This document shows, in pieces, positions 32,161-41,467 of a DNA stretch of 64,000 nt. The notes beneath the pieces are model-generated. The model did not search any database and was not told the origin of the DNA. It worked only from the letters and a program-made list of their open reading frames with translations. Position 1 is the first letter of the stretch. The number at the start of each line of letters is the position of its first letter. The position numbers and the translations under genes were made by a program. The DNA comes from CBDCFV01 sp963664625 (GTDB lineage: Bacteria; Chloroflexota; Dehalococcoidia; Lucifugimonadales; UBA3495), in contig OY761541.1 of the NCBI GenBank assembly GCA_963664625.1, positions 744,001 to 808,000 on the forward strand, in the 5' to 3' direction.

Positions 32161-34101
32161 ATGCCGGGAGGCAAAGAGGCGCCCTACGGCTCGTGGGAAT
32201 CCCCCGTGACTGCGGACTTGATCGTGGCAGGGGCAACCACGCTGGGGCAGATAGCATTGGACGGGGATGACGTCTACTGGGTGGAAATGAGGCCGCGGGA
32301 AAGCGGGCGCAACGTGATCGTTCGCCGCACGCCTGACGGTCAGATTGCCGACGTGACTCCCACCCCTTTCAACGCCCGCACCAGGGTGCACGAGTACGGC
32401 GGCGGCGCGTTCACCGTGGACGACGGGACGGTCTACTTCACCAACTTCGACGACCAGAGGCTGTACCGCCAGCAGCGGGGCGGAACGCCGGAGCCGATCA
32501 CGCCGCCGGGAGACAAGCGTTGCGCCGACATGGTAGTCGACGCTCAACGGGGGCGGATTATCTGCGTGTACGAGGACCACGACACAGGATCGGACGAACC
32601 GGTCAACATGCTGGTAAGCATTCCCGCGGACGGCAGTTCGGGGGCAACGGTGCTGGTTTCAGGCGCGGACTTCTACTCGTCGCCCCGTCTCAGCCCCGAC
32701 GGCGCCAAGCTTGCGTGGCTGAACTGGGACCATCCGAATATGCCTTGGGACGGCGTTGAACTGTGGGTGGCCGACCTGGATGCCGACGGGGCGGTCGCCA
32801 ATGCGGAACTGGTGGCCGGAGGCGCGGAGGAGTCGGTCTTCCAATCCGAATGGTCACCCGGCGGCGTTCTCCATTTCGTATCCGACCGCACCGGGTGGTG
32901 GAACCTGTACCGGCGGCGAGACGGCGCAGTGGAAGCCCTTGCGCCTATGGAGGCCGAGTTCGGCAAGCCTCAATGGGTCTTCGGAATGTCAACCTACGGG
33001 TTTGACACCGACCGGCGCATCGTTTGCTCTTACGCGACAAACGCCGTGTGGCGTCTGGCCTTACTGGACACTGAGACCGGAAGACTGGAACCCATCGACA
33101 TTCCATTCACCGAGATGGGCGGCCGGGGAGACATCAAGGCCGGAAAAGGGAGGGCCGTCCTGGAAGCCGGAGCGTCCTCTGAGCCGATGACGCTGATCAG
33201 CATCGACCTGGCTTCCTTGGAATGGGAGTCGTTGCGCAAGTCGTCCGAAACCGCCGTCGATGCCGGATACCTGTCGCCATCCCAGCCAATCGAGTTCCCC
33301 ACCGAGGACGGGCTGACCGCCCACGGGATTTACTACGCTCCCAACAACCGGGACTACCGGCCCCTGCCGGGCGAGAAGCCGCCCTTGCTGGTCAAGAGCC
33401 ACGGAGGCCCCACCTCCGCCGCATCCACCGCGCTGGACCTGTCCATCCAATTCTGGACCAGCCGCGGGTTCGCCGTGCTGGACGTAAACTACGGCGGCAG
33501 CACCGGCTACGGACGGGCATACCGGGAACGGCTGAAGGGGCGTTGGGGCATTGTCGACATTGACGACTGTGTCAACGGCGCCCGTTACTTGGCGGAAAGG
33601 GGTCTCGTTGACGGGAACAGGCTGGCCATCGACGGGGGCAGCGCCGGAGGATACACCACGCTGGCAGCCCTCACCTTCCGGGACGTGTTCAAGGCCGGTG
33701 CAAGCTACTATGGCGTGAGCGACCTTGAAGCCTTGGCCAAGGACACCCACAAGTTCGAGTCGCGTTACCTTGACAGCCTCATTGGGCCCTATCCGCAGCG
33801 GCTGGACCTGTACCACGAGCGCTCGCCCATACACTTTACCGACCGGCTGTCCTGCCCTCTTATCCTGTTCCAGGGACTGGACGACAAGATAGTTCCCCCG
33901 GACCAAGCGGAGAGGATGTTCGACGCGGTGAAGGCCAAGGGGATTCCAACCGCTTACCTGGCATTCGAAGGGGAGCAACACGGCTTCCGCCGGGCCGAGA
34001 ACATCAAAAGGACGTTGGAAGGAGAACTGTACTTCTATTCGCGGGTCTTCGGGTTTGACGCAGCGGGTGCGCTGGAGCCGGTGGATATCGTGAACTTATA
34101 G
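32161..34101 (+). CDS. S9 family (prolyl oligopeptidase/acylaminoacyl) peptidase
   Basis: 646 residues from ATG 32161 after ATGGAGG; the upstream frame has no such site. A beta-propeller N-terminal half (repeated SDRTGWWNLYRR, FTNFDDQRLYRQ type blades) precedes an alpha/beta-hydrolase domain with the nucleophile motif GGSAGGYT (Ser about 514-516), Asp in GLDDKIVPP and His in EGEQHGFR. The propeller limits access to small peptides. No signal peptide is seen, so it is probably cytoplasmic. It converges with the Fur-type gene. Confidence 0.9.
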   Translation: MPGGKEAPYGSWESPVTADLIVAGATTLGQIALDGDDVYWVEMRPRESGRNVIVRRTPDGQIADVTPTPFNARTRVHEYGGGAFTVDDGTVYFTNFDDQRLYRQQRGGTPEPITPPGDKRCADMVVDAQRGRIICVYEDHDTGSDEPVNMLVSIPADGSSGATVLVSGADFYSSPRLSPDGAKLAWLNWDHPNMPWDGVELWVADLDADGAVANAELVAGGAEESVFQSEWSPGGVLHFVSDRTGWWNLYRRRDGAVEALAPMEAEFGKPQWVFGMSTYGFDTDRRIVCSYATNAVWRLALLDTETGRLEPIDIPFTEMGGRGDIKAGKGRAVLEAGASSEPMTLISIDLASLEWESLRKSSETAVDAGYLSPSQPIEFPTEDGLTAHGIYYAPNNRDYRPLPGEKPPLLVKSHGGPTSAASTALDLSIQFWTSRGFAVLDVNYGGSTGYGRAYRERLKGRWGIVDIDDCVNGARYLAERGLVDGNRLAIDGGSAGGYTTLAALTFRDVFKAGASYYGVSDLEALAKDTHKFESRYLDSLIGPYPQRLDLYHERSPIHFTDRLSCPLILFQGLDDKIVPPDQAERMFDAVKAKGIPTAYLAFEGEQHGFRRAENIKRTLEGELYFYSRVFGFDAAGALEPVDIVNL

Positions 34102-34116
34102 GGCCGACACCTTATG

Positions 34117-34557
34117 TCAACATCCTTCCAGGTCGGATGTGAAGGCGCAGGCGGCACACCTGCCGTAAAAGTCCACCCTTTGGGACGCCACGCTGAAGCC
34201 GGTATCGTCTATCATTGACTTGAGTTCGTCCACAAGGTCATGGCCAGTGTCCGCGTCCACTACCGTGCCGCAGACCAGACACACCAGGTTGGCGTGGGGA
34301 GACAAGTTGGGGTCATAACGGCACAACCGCTGGAAGGCCAAGGCGGAAACTACTCCCTCCTGCGCCAACACCTCCAGTGTCGAATACACCGTGGCCAAGG
34401 TAACGTAGGGGAAGAACGCCTTTACCCGTTCAAAGATTTCCTTGGCCGAGGGATGGTCTCCCGAGTTCAGGACCACCTCGGTAATGGCCAATCTCTGGGG
34501 CGTAACCCTGATGCCCAAGGACTTCAACCGGACGGAAAGCTCTTCCTGGGTGGTCAT
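34117..34557 (-). CDS. Fur family transcriptional regulator, PerR-like
   Basis: 146 residues from ATG 34557. A winged helix (IRVTPQRLAITEVVLNSGDH, then VTLATVYSTLEVLAQEGVVS) is followed by the metal-binding half, with SPHANLVCLVCGTVVD and a C-terminal CAAC pair giving two CxxC motifs for structural zinc. The absence of the long Fur HHHH run and the neighbouring thioredoxin reductase suggest a peroxide (PerR-like) rather than iron role, but that is inference. The frame upstream of 34557 translates the repeat palindrome, so it is not part of the protein. Confidence 0.85.
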   Translation of the reverse strand: MTTQEELSVRLKSLGIRVTPQRLAITEVVLNSGDHPSAKEIFERVKAFFPYVTLATVYSTLEVLAQEGVVSALAFQRLCRYDPNLSPHANLVCLVCGTVVDADTGHDLVDELKSMIDDTGFSVASQRVDFYGRCAACAFTSDLEGC

Positions 34558-34579
34558 TCCAAATATATTCCCCTTTCCC

Positions 34580-34605
34580 GTCACTCCTGCGAGGGCGGGA
34601 ATCCC
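34580..34605. repeat. dispersed REP-like palindrome, diverged
   Basis: GTCACTCCTGCGAGGGCGGG then AATCCC, a variant of the dispersed element, lies just upstream of the Fur-type start. Confidence 0.65.
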
Positions 34606-34670
34606 GCCAGGGGCAGGCCCTGTCCGGTAGCTTACTGTCCGCCGAACCGGCGGCGATGCACCCGAAGGGT

Positions 34671-35033
34671 TCAATCATCCATTACAACCGGGATGCCGGC
34701 GGCTTCAGCCTTGGCGGCAGCCTCCTCGTTGACGACGCCGTCCTGCATCCAGATGTACTTGGCCCCCACTTCGATGGCTTGGTCCACCACCGGGGGGACC
34801 AATTCCGACCTACGGAAGATGTCCACCATGTCAATGGGTTCGGGCACGGACTTCAGGTCTGGGTAGCTCTTCTCGCCCAAAGTCTCCTCGATCATGGGAT
34901 TCACGGGGATGATGCGATAGCCTTGGGACTGAAGGTATTTGGAGACCCGGTGACTGTCCCGCTGCGGGTTATCGGAAAGCCCGACCACTGCGATGGTGTG
35001 GCTGTTGCGCAGTTGCTCCTCTACAAGGTCCAT
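34671..35033 (-). CDS. CoA-binding domain protein (YccU-like)
   Basis: 120 residues from ATG 35033, whose GGAGG box is the one five bases upstream; the ATG at 35045 would overlap that box. HTIAVVGLSDNPQRDSHRVS and YRIIPVNP with KYIWMQDGVVNEEAA are typical of the single-domain CoA-binding proteins resembling succinyl-CoA synthetase alpha. The role is unknown. The family often lies near redox genes; here thioredoxin reductase lies upstream on the same strand. Confidence 0.88.
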   Translation of the reverse strand: MDLVEEQLRNSHTIAVVGLSDNPQRDSHRVSKYLQSQGYRIIPVNPMIEETLGEKSYPDLKSVPEPIDMVDIFRRSELVPPVVDQAIEVGAKYIWMQDGVVNEEAAAKAEAAGIPVVMDD

Positions 35034-35116
35034 AACAACCTCCAAGGCGCCTTGGGCTGAATATAAATCGACAGTGTTGCTATGTCAAACAAAGCGGCGA
35101 TACCACGGTCACCGGC

Positions 35117-36043
35117 CTACCAGTTCTTACCGCGCACGTAATTGAACGCTCCGATGGCGGCGGTAACGCCGTCGCCCACGGCCGAGGCAAGCTGCGAAAC
35201 CGATCGCTGACGTATGTCTCCTACCGCGTACACACCCGGCACCTCGGTCTCCATTCCAACGTTGACCGGTATGTGGCCCGAGTTGTCCACCTTGAGAAAC
35301 CCGTCGACCAGCGCCGAGTTAGGTTCCAACCCAACGTAGACAAACAGTCCCGAAAGATCCAAGTTGCTCTCCAGGTTGGTAATCACGTTCCGCACCTTGA
35401 CGCCCATAACGGTGTGGATGCCTTGGACCTCTTCCACTACCGAGTTCCAGACAATTTCGATGTTTCTGCGCTGCACCACCCGTTCCGCCAATGACTGGTA
35501 AGCCCTGAAGTGGTCCCGCCTGTGAAACAACAACACGCGACTGGCAAACTCCGACAGGGTCAAGGCTTCGTCGGCGGCGGAGTCGCCGCCGCCGACCACG
35601 CCAACGGTCTGACCCATGTACAAAGGCCCATCACAAGTGGCACAGTGGGAAACACCGCGACCAAACAACTCCTCTTCGCCCGGAATCCCCAACTGCCGCA
35701 ACGTGGAGCCGGCCGCTATGATGACCGTTTTGGCCCGGTAGTTCCCGGCATCACTGGATACCAGCTTGTAATCGCCGTCCCGGGAAATGCTCGTAACCTC
35801 CCCCATTAGGAACTCGGCGCCGGCGTTCATAGCCTGTTCCTGGACAGCCGGCGCCAACTCTGCGCCGGATATTCCTTGAGGAAATCCTGGGTAATTTTCT
35901 ATTTTTTCAATGTTGATTATCTGGGCGCCGCCCATCATCCGCTCTATCAACCCGGTCTCCAAGCCATACTGGCCGGCGTACATAGCGGCGGTCATACCGG
36001 CAAGACCTCCGCCGATTATCAAAACGTCGTATTCCTGGGCCAA
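35117..36043 (-). CDS. trxB: thioredoxin reductase
   Basis: 308 residues, the standard low-molecular-weight TrxR length. VLIIGGGLAGMTAAMYAGQY binds FAD, SHCATCDGPLY (~132-142) carries the redox-active CATC pair, and VGVVGGGDSAADEALTL binds NADPH. VPGVYAVGDIRQRS near the C-terminus contacts FAD. The context (Fur/PerR-like regulator and CoA-binding protein on the same strand) suggests a redox group. No thioredoxin gene is adjacent. Confidence 0.93.
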   Translation of the reverse strand: MAQEYDVLIIGGGLAGMTAAMYAGQYGLETGLIERMMGGAQIINIEKIENYPGFPQGISGAELAPAVQEQAMNAGAEFLMGEVTSISRDGDYKLVSSDAGNYRAKTVIIAAGSTLRQLGIPGEEELFGRGVSHCATCDGPLYMGQTVGVVGGGDSAADEALTLSEFASRVLLFHRRDHFRAYQSLAERVVQRRNIEIVWNSVVEEVQGIHTVMGVKVRNVITNLESNLDLSGLFVYVGLEPNSALVDGFLKVDNSGHIPVNVGMETEVPGVYAVGDIRQRSVSQLASAVGDGVTAAIGAFNYVRGKNW

Positions 36044-36347
36044 GGCAGTAGCCTCCTTTAGCTGTTTCGTCTATGGCGCCACGACAAGGTGCAGCAAAGC
36101 AATGGACTGTGGTTGGAACTCATCGGAAGCAAGCTTGAATCCAAGCGGCCGTCAAGACAACGGCGCTGTAGGGCCCTGTCATCCGCCGCCAACCCATTAC
36201 CATCCCACACAGGGCAGCACATCAGTATAGGCCAACTATAGTAGACGCCGGATTTACGTGTCAACAACACTTCCCCAACGGCGCCGCGTCTTATGGCGCA
36301 TGTTGTCCGAGCGGGCGCGTGGTATTATAGTCCAAAGGAAGGAGTTT

Positions 36348-36656
36348 ATGACGTTGGAACAAAGAGTCAGCAAACTGGAAGGGGCTTACGAGCAGGTTGA
36401 CGGCCGTCTCAGCGATCTGAGCGCCTCTATGGACTCGCTGCGCGGGGAAATGAACAGCCTGCGCTCAGAGATGCGCGGGGAGATGAACAGCCTGCGCTCA
36501 GAGATGCGCGGGGAGATGAATAGCCTGCGCTCGGAGATGAACACCCGGTTCGATCAAGTGGACCGGAGGTTCAACAACATTTATCTGCTTATCGGCGGGA
36601 GCTGGGTCACCATCATGGCCGCAATTTTGACCTTGGCCATTGCGGTGGGATTCTAG
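36348..36656 (+). CDS. coiled-coil membrane protein with an 11-residue repeat
   Basis: 102 residues from ATG 36348, preceded by AAAGGAAGGAG. The N-terminal ~75 residues are a coiled coil (EQRVSKLEGAYEQVDGRLSD), containing three copies of MRGEMNSLRSE, followed by FDQVDRRFNNIYLL and a C-terminal transmembrane span (WVTIMAAILTLAIAVGF). It resembles the DUF1640-type or phage-like coiled-coil anchors but I cannot assign a family. A second small coiled-coil membrane protein lies at 41468. Confidence 0.6.
   Translation: MTLEQRVSKLEGAYEQVDGRLSDLSASMDSLRGEMNSLRSEMRGEMNSLRSEMRGEMNSLRSEMNTRFDQVDRRFNNIYLLIGGSWVTIMAAILTLAIAVGF
36438..36536 (+). repeat. three tandem 33-bp in-frame repeats
   Basis: Units at 36438-36470, 36471-36503 and 36504-36536 share GCGCGGGGAGATGAACAGCC with only a few differences. 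They encode 11-residue coiled-coil units, so slippage changes the rod length without breaking the frame. Confidence 0.9.
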
Positions 36657-36680
36657 CCCAGCGCAGAAAGGAGGGCCGGA

Positions 36681-37550
36681 ATGCTTGTAGACCTTATGAG
36701 CACCAACGCCGAAGACGGCGTAAGGCTGGACGGGGCTTTTTTCGCTCCCAAGCCGGACGCATCGAGGCAAGGGCCGGTCGACGCAGTCCTGGTAATCCAC
36801 GGCTCTCAAGGCAACTTCTATACCCCGGCCACCAGGTTTATGGCGGAGGACTTGAGCGCAAAAGGCTATGCCAGCCTGGCGCTGAACACCCGCGCCCATG
36901 ACACCGTCTGGTATGACCAAGCCCAGTCTACTTACCGCGGGTTGGCTTTCGAAGTGCTCGACCAGACCCGCATGGACGTTCGGGCCGGAATCGATTACCT
37001 GTGGAGCATGGGGTACCGGCACATCGGGATCCTGGGGCACAGCATGGGATCGGTAAGGGTGGCCTACTATGCCGCCCTGGAAGAAGACGACCGTGTGGGG
37101 GCCGTGATATGCGTCTCGCCGGTGCGGTTGTCGTATTCCTACTACATGACCTCTGACGACGCGGCCGAGTTCCAGTCCATCGTAGAGTGGGCCGACCGGC
37201 TGGAAACCGAAGACAAGGCCCTTGATTTGATGGCGGTCAAGTTTCCGATTCCCCAAATGTTCAGCGCCGCGGCGTACTTGGACAAGCACGGCGTAAACGA
37301 GCGTTACAACCTTATAACCCTCGCGCCGAAAATAAGAGTCCCTCTGTACGTTATCGCCGGGTCACTGGAGATCCACACCCGCCTCAAGGACATGTACCGG
37401 GACCTTGCCATCGCCGCGGTCAACAGTCCGCAGGCGGACTACCTGTTGATTGAAGGCGGCGACCACTCCCTTACCAACCGCCGGTACGAAGCATCGGAAG
37501 CGGTAGGCAAATGGCTGGCCGGCCTGGCGGTGGGCGCAGCAAGGGCATGA
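36681..37550 (+). CDS. alpha/beta hydrolase (dienelactone-hydrolase or peptidase-S9-like fold)
   Basis: 289 residues with an AAAGGAGG box upstream. VLVIHGSQGNFYTP is the oxyanion loop, GILGHSMGSVRVAYY (~115-129) holds the nucleophile serine in GHSMG, and EGGDHSLTNRRYE carries the histidine. It overlaps the CocE/NonD hydrolase gene by four bases (ATGA), so the pair forms an operon. The substrate is unknown. Confidence 0.82.
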   Translation: MLVDLMSTNAEDGVRLDGAFFAPKPDASRQGPVDAVLVIHGSQGNFYTPATRFMAEDLSAKGYASLALNTRAHDTVWYDQAQSTYRGLAFEVLDQTRMDVRAGIDYLWSMGYRHIGILGHSMGSVRVAYYAALEEDDRVGAVICVSPVRLSYSYYMTSDDAAEFQSIVEWADRLETEDKALDLMAVKFPIPQMFSAAAYLDKHGVNERYNLITLAPKIRVPLYVIAGSLEIHTRLKDMYRDLAIAAVNSPQADYLLIEGGDHSLTNRRYEASEAVGKWLAGLAVGAARA

Positions 37551-39406
37551 ACGGGGAAGGCGGTTACGCAATGGCCCAGCCGGAGGGAGCCGGTTACCAA
37601 GTACACGTAGAACGTGACGTTTCCGTTCCTATGCGCGACGGCGTAGTCCTTTCCGCCGACATCCACCGGCCTGCGGAGGGCGCCAATCCAATCAACGGCG
37701 CTTTCCCGGTCCTGTTGCAGCGTACTCCCTACAACAAGTCGTCGGAGGGTCCGGTGCAGGAGGCAGCCTTTTTCACCAGCCACGGCTACGTAACCGTAGT
37801 ACAGGACGTCCGGGGCCGTTTTGCCTCCCAAGGCGGGTTTTCCAAGTACGTTGACGACGCCCGCGACGGTTACGACACTCTGGAATGGATTGGGCGCCAG
37901 CCTTGGTGCAACGGCAGGGTGGGGACCTACGGATTGTCCTACGCCGCTCACACCCAAGCGGCGCTGGCCAGCCTGGACCCGCCCCACTTGGCCTGCATGT
38001 GGCTGGATTCCGGCGGCTTTTCCAACGCTTTCCTCAGCGGGTGCCGGAACAACGGGGCCTTCGAGTTGCGGCAGGTCACATGGGCCTTCAACCAAGCGAT
38101 GCAGAGTCCTGAAGCCCAGGCCGACCCCATGGTCACCGGCTTGGCGTTGGAAAACCAGGACCTCCGCGACTGGTTCCGCCGTATGCCCTGGAAGGCCGGG
38201 CACTCGCCTTTGAGGTGGACGCCTGACTACGAGAACTACCTGATGGAGATATGGAGCCAGGAGTGTTTCGGCGAGTACTGGCAGCAACTGGGCCTTTGCG
38301 CAGAAGCCTACTACCCTCAATTTTCCGATGTGCCCCAAGTGCACATGGGCAGTTGGTACGACTCCTACGCGCGAACTACTACGGACAACTACGTTGCAAT
38401 GTCCCAAGGAAAGGCCGGGCCGGTAAGCTTAATTATGGGCCCGTGGACCCACGGCGCCCGCTCGGTCACCTATTCCGGGGACGTGGACCTGGGAGACCAA
38501 GCCACGGTGGACAACAACCTGTCCCAGGACTTCAACCATCTCAGATTGCGTTTTTTCGACCGGTGGCTGAAGGAGGCGGACAATGGACTGGACGACGAGC
38601 CGCCAGTAACTATTTTTGTAATGGGCGGCGGTTCCGGCCGGCGCAATGCTCAAAAGCGGCTGGACCACGGCGGGAAATGGCGCAAGGAAAAGGAGTGGCC
38701 GCTTGCCCGGGCCAAGGAGACCCCGTATTACCTGCAACCGAACCGACGGCTTTCGACCGCGCCGCCTCAGGCGGACAGTCCCCCGTCCCGCTACCTGTTC
38801 GACCCGGAACGGCCCGTGCCCACCATCGGCGGAAACATTTCTTCAGGCCTGCCCATAATGGAGCCGGGAGGGTTCAACCAGAAGGAATCATCGGGCTTTT
38901 ACGGCTGCCAGCCTCCCTACCTGCCTTTGGCGACCCGGCCCGACGTATTAGTGTTTCAGACCTGCCCTCTGCTCGAGGATATCGAGGTTACCGGGCCGAT
39001 CACCGTCAACTTGTGGGTTGCTTCTTCAGCGGTGGACACCGATTTCACCGCGAAGTTGATAGACGTATATCCTCCGTCCGCCGACTACCCGGAAGGGTAT
39101 GCCTTGAACCTGACCGACGGTATATTCCGCGCCAAATTCCACTCGTCGTGGGAGTCCCCGGAGCTGCTGGAGCCGGGGCGGGTATACCCACTAACCATCC
39201 CGCTTTACCCTACCAGCAACCTCTTCGTCAAAGGCCATCGCATACGCTTGGACGTATCTTCCAGCAACTTCCCAAGGTTCGACGTGAACGGCAACACCGG
39301 GGAGAACCCGGCTACGTCGCTTATAAAGATAACCGCCGAGAACACGGTGTTCCACGACGCGGACCGTCCGTCTCACGTTACGTTGCCGGTAGTGCCCACA
39401 GCCTAG
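37547..39406 (+). CDS. CocE/NonD family hydrolase (X-Pro dipeptidyl peptidase/cocaine esterase type)
   Basis: 619 residues from the ATG that overlaps the previous stop. RDVSVPMRDGVVLSADIHRP, VVQDVRGRFASQGGF and GTYGLSYAAHTQAALA (serine in GLSYAA) are classic CocE/NonD. The acidic and histidine members fall near the SWYDSYART and GPWTHGARS segments. The C-terminal ~200 residues form the jelly-roll X-Pro dipeptidyl-peptidase domain (VTGPITVNLWVASSAVDTDF). It probably cleaves esters or amides. An ATG at 37571 is an alternative start. Confidence 0.9.
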   Translation: MNGEGGYAMAQPEGAGYQVHVERDVSVPMRDGVVLSADIHRPAEGANPINGAFPVLLQRTPYNKSSEGPVQEAAFFTSHGYVTVVQDVRGRFASQGGFSKYVDDARDGYDTLEWIGRQPWCNGRVGTYGLSYAAHTQAALASLDPPHLACMWLDSGGFSNAFLSGCRNNGAFELRQVTWAFNQAMQSPEAQADPMVTGLALENQDLRDWFRRMPWKAGHSPLRWTPDYENYLMEIWSQECFGEYWQQLGLCAEAYYPQFSDVPQVHMGSWYDSYARTTTDNYVAMSQGKAGPVSLIMGPWTHGARSVTYSGDVDLGDQATVDNNLSQDFNHLRLRFFDRWLKEADNGLDDEPPVTIFVMGGGSGRRNAQKRLDHGGKWRKEKEWPLARAKETPYYLQPNRRLSTAPPQADSPPSRYLFDPERPVPTIGGNISSGLPIMEPGGFNQKESSGFYGCQPPYLPLATRPDVLVFQTCPLLEDIEVTGPITVNLWVASSAVDTDFTAKLIDVYPPSADYPEGYALNLTDGIFRAKFHSSWESPELLEPGRVYPLTIPLYPTSNLFVKGHRIRLDVSSSNFPRFDVNGNTGENPATSLIKITAENTVFHDADRPSHVTLPVVPTA

Positions 39407-39451
39407 CGGGGCCAGTCCCGGCCTCGGCCGGATATTACCTGGCGTGACATA

Positions 39452-40036
39452 TCAGGTATTGCGCAGCGTCATCAGATAGTGTTCGTCGTTCAAGGGCCGC
39501 CAACCCCTGGTGCGGAACCCGGCGTCGCGGGCCAGCTCTTCCAACTCATCGGGGTCGATACGCCGCTCTAACGGCGGTCCCGATCCCGTGTCCTTCCGGA
39601 ACCACTCAAGTATCGAGCACCAGCCCCGCGGCTGCATCAGGCCGCGCACGGCATTCAGGAACCTGCCCCTGTCCTCGCTATGATGCACGACGAAAGCCAG
39701 AAACGCGCCGTCCAACGAGGCCGGCTCTATCGGAAAGTCAAATTCGCCGCACTGGTCCACTTCCACGTTTCCCATGCGAGCTTGGCGCACCCTTTCCCGG
39801 CAGGCGGCGACCATCTCTTCGTTTACATCGACAGCATACAATTTCCCGTTGATAAGCGATTTGGCCAAGGGAATGGTGAAATAACCAGGGCCGCACCCGA
39901 TATCCGCAACGGTTTCATAAGCATTTATCGGGACGAAGCTCAATATGACCAGCGGGTCCGATGTCTGGATACGGTCCGGGCTTAGCAGGACATCTATGAA
40001 CTCCTGCGTGGTCATGGGTTCACCGTTGGAAGTCAT
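39452..40036 (-). CDS. class I SAM-dependent methyltransferase
   Basis: 194 residues, AGGAGGG upstream. VADIGCGPGYFTIPLA (~44-59) is the SAM-binding motif I, KLYAVDVNEEMVAACRERV gives the acidic motif II, and DGAFLAFVVHHSED fits motif IV. It resembles UbiE/arsenite-methyltransferase-like enzymes, but the cysteine triad of ArsM is absent, so the substrate is unknown. It converges with the CocE-type gene. Confidence 0.85.
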   Translation of the reverse strand: MTSNGEPMTTQEFIDVLLSPDRIQTSDPLVILSFVPINAYETVADIGCGPGYFTIPLAKSLINGKLYAVDVNEEMVAACRERVRQARMGNVEVDQCGEFDFPIEPASLDGAFLAFVVHHSEDRGRFLNAVRGLMQPRGWCSILEWFRKDTGSGPPLERRIDPDELEELARDAGFRTRGWRPLNDEHYLMTLRNT

Positions 40037-40169
40037 TCCACCCTCCTGGGCAATGTCTCGCCCGTTTCGCGGTAACTGAATATATCACCAGCTAATATCT
40101 TTACACGCGCAGGCAGCGGGGCGCAATTGTGGAGTAACCGTATTCGCTTGCAGCGGTATTGCATAGACC

Positions 40170-40181
40170 TTTCTCCCGACC
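40170..40181. repeat. left target-site duplication of the insertion sequence
   Basis: TTTCTCCCGACC here is repeated exactly at 41399-41410, flanking the element. Two further bases (TA) separate it from the start of the inverted repeat at 40184. Confidence 0.75.
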
Positions 40182-40183
40182 TA

Positions 40184-41398
40184 GGGTCTTTTAATTGTCT
40201 GGAGTACGGTGTAGGGTACTGGATGACAATGGGAGAGTTCGAGAAAGTGGAGGATGGTTTTGTGGGAGGAGAGAGTTGGGGAATGGGGTCCCGGATTGCT
40301 GGAAGCCCTGAAGGGGATAGAGGACCCCAGGAAGCCCCGCGGGGTTCGGCATCCCTTGCCAGCGATTCTGGCGCTGTCGGTGTGCGCGATGCTGGGAGGG
40401 GCCAGGAGCCTGTATGCCATTGCCCAGTGGGGACGGGAACATCCCGGAATGGCTCAAAGTCTGGGGTTCAGCCGGGAGCAGACCCCATGCGTGGCAACGC
40501 TGCACCACCTTTTCCGCCGGTTGGACGTGGAGGCTTTTGAGTCGGCTCTGGGCCGCTGGGCCCAAGAGTCCATGGGAGAGGGAGAGGGCACCATCGCCAT
40601 AGACGGCAAGGCCCTGCGCGGGATTCACGGGGAGGAATTGCCTGGGGTAAGGCTGGTGGCGGCATATGCTCGGGAAAGCGGCCTGGTGGTGGGACAAAAG
40701 GGGGGTAAGGGGTCATCGCAAGGAGAGTGAACTGGGAGTGGCCTTCAGCCTGCTGGCAGAGTTGGACCTGCGCGGCAGGGTGGTGACGGGGGACGCGCTA
40801 TACGCCCAACGGGAGTTGAGCCGGCGAGTGGCGGAGATGGGCGGAGACTATTTCTGGGTGGTGAAGGACAACCAGCCATGGGTAAAAGAGGCAGTGAGGT
40901 TGCTGTTTGAGCAGCCGCCGTGGGGAGAGTGTTTTGATGAGGCGGTCCGGGAGGGCCGGCACGGAGACCGACAGGAACGGCGGCGGTTGTGGGCCTCAAC
41001 GGCCCTGAATGAGTACTTGGATTGGCCTGGCTTGGGGCAAGTCTGCTGTGTGGAACGGACAAGGAGGCGAAAGGGCAAGGAGTCAGTGGAGCTTGCCTAT
41101 GCCGTCACCAGCCTGCCCCCGGAACGGGCGGATGCTGCCCGGTTGCTGGAGATATGGAGGGGACATTGGGGGATTGAGAACCAGGTGCACTGGGTAAGGG
41201 ACGTGGTATTTGGCGAAGACCAAAGCCAGGTGCGCACCGGATCGGCGCCGCAACTGCTGGCGGCGTTGCGAAACCTGGTGATGGGGTTGTTGCGGCTGAC
41301 CGGAGTGAAGAACATAGCGGCAGCCCTGCGCCACTACGGCTGGAAACCTTGGGAGACCCTGACTCTCATCGGCTTATCCCCAGACAATTAAAAGACCC
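40184..41398 (+). mobile_element. ISAs1-family insertion sequence
   Basis: A 1215-bp element bounded by perfect 19-bp inverted repeats GGGTCTTTTAATTGTCTGG (left) and its complement (right, ending at 41398). Flanking TTTCTCCCGACC copies are the target duplication; at 12 bp this is slightly longer than the 8-10 bp usual for ISAs1. The transposase coding region fills the element but carries a one-base frameshift. The exact ends may shift by two bases. Confidence 0.9.
40254..41391 (+). pseudogene. ISAs1-type DDE transposase, frameshifted
   Basis: The first frame (40254-40730) gives the N-terminal region LEALKGIEDPRKPRGVRHPL and the first acidic motif IAIDGKALRG, then ends at TGA. The continuation ELGVAFSLLAELDLRGRVVT, GDALYAQ and GIENQVHWVRDVVFGEDQSQ is in the +1 frame, from about 40700 to 41391. 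The break lies in an AAAAGGGGGG run and needs one base to be skipped. This is opposite to the usual -1 programmed shift, so a real one-base insertion or an assembly error is likely. With one base removed the protein would be about 379 residues, normal for the family. Confidence 0.82.
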
Positions 41399-41410
41399 TT
41401 TCTCCCGACC
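41399..41410. repeat. right target-site duplication of the insertion sequence
   Basis: TTTCTCCCGACC, identical to 40170-40181. Confidence 0.75.
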
Positions 41411-41467
41411 AGTGACCGGCAACCCGTGTGGTATGATGTGGGTGACTATTGAAGCAGAAGAGGTTCC

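Noticed and set aside
40690..40730. Programmed -1 frameshifting in the transposase at AAAAGGGGGG
   Set aside because: The downstream frame is +1 (or -2) relative to the first, so a -1 slip cannot join them.
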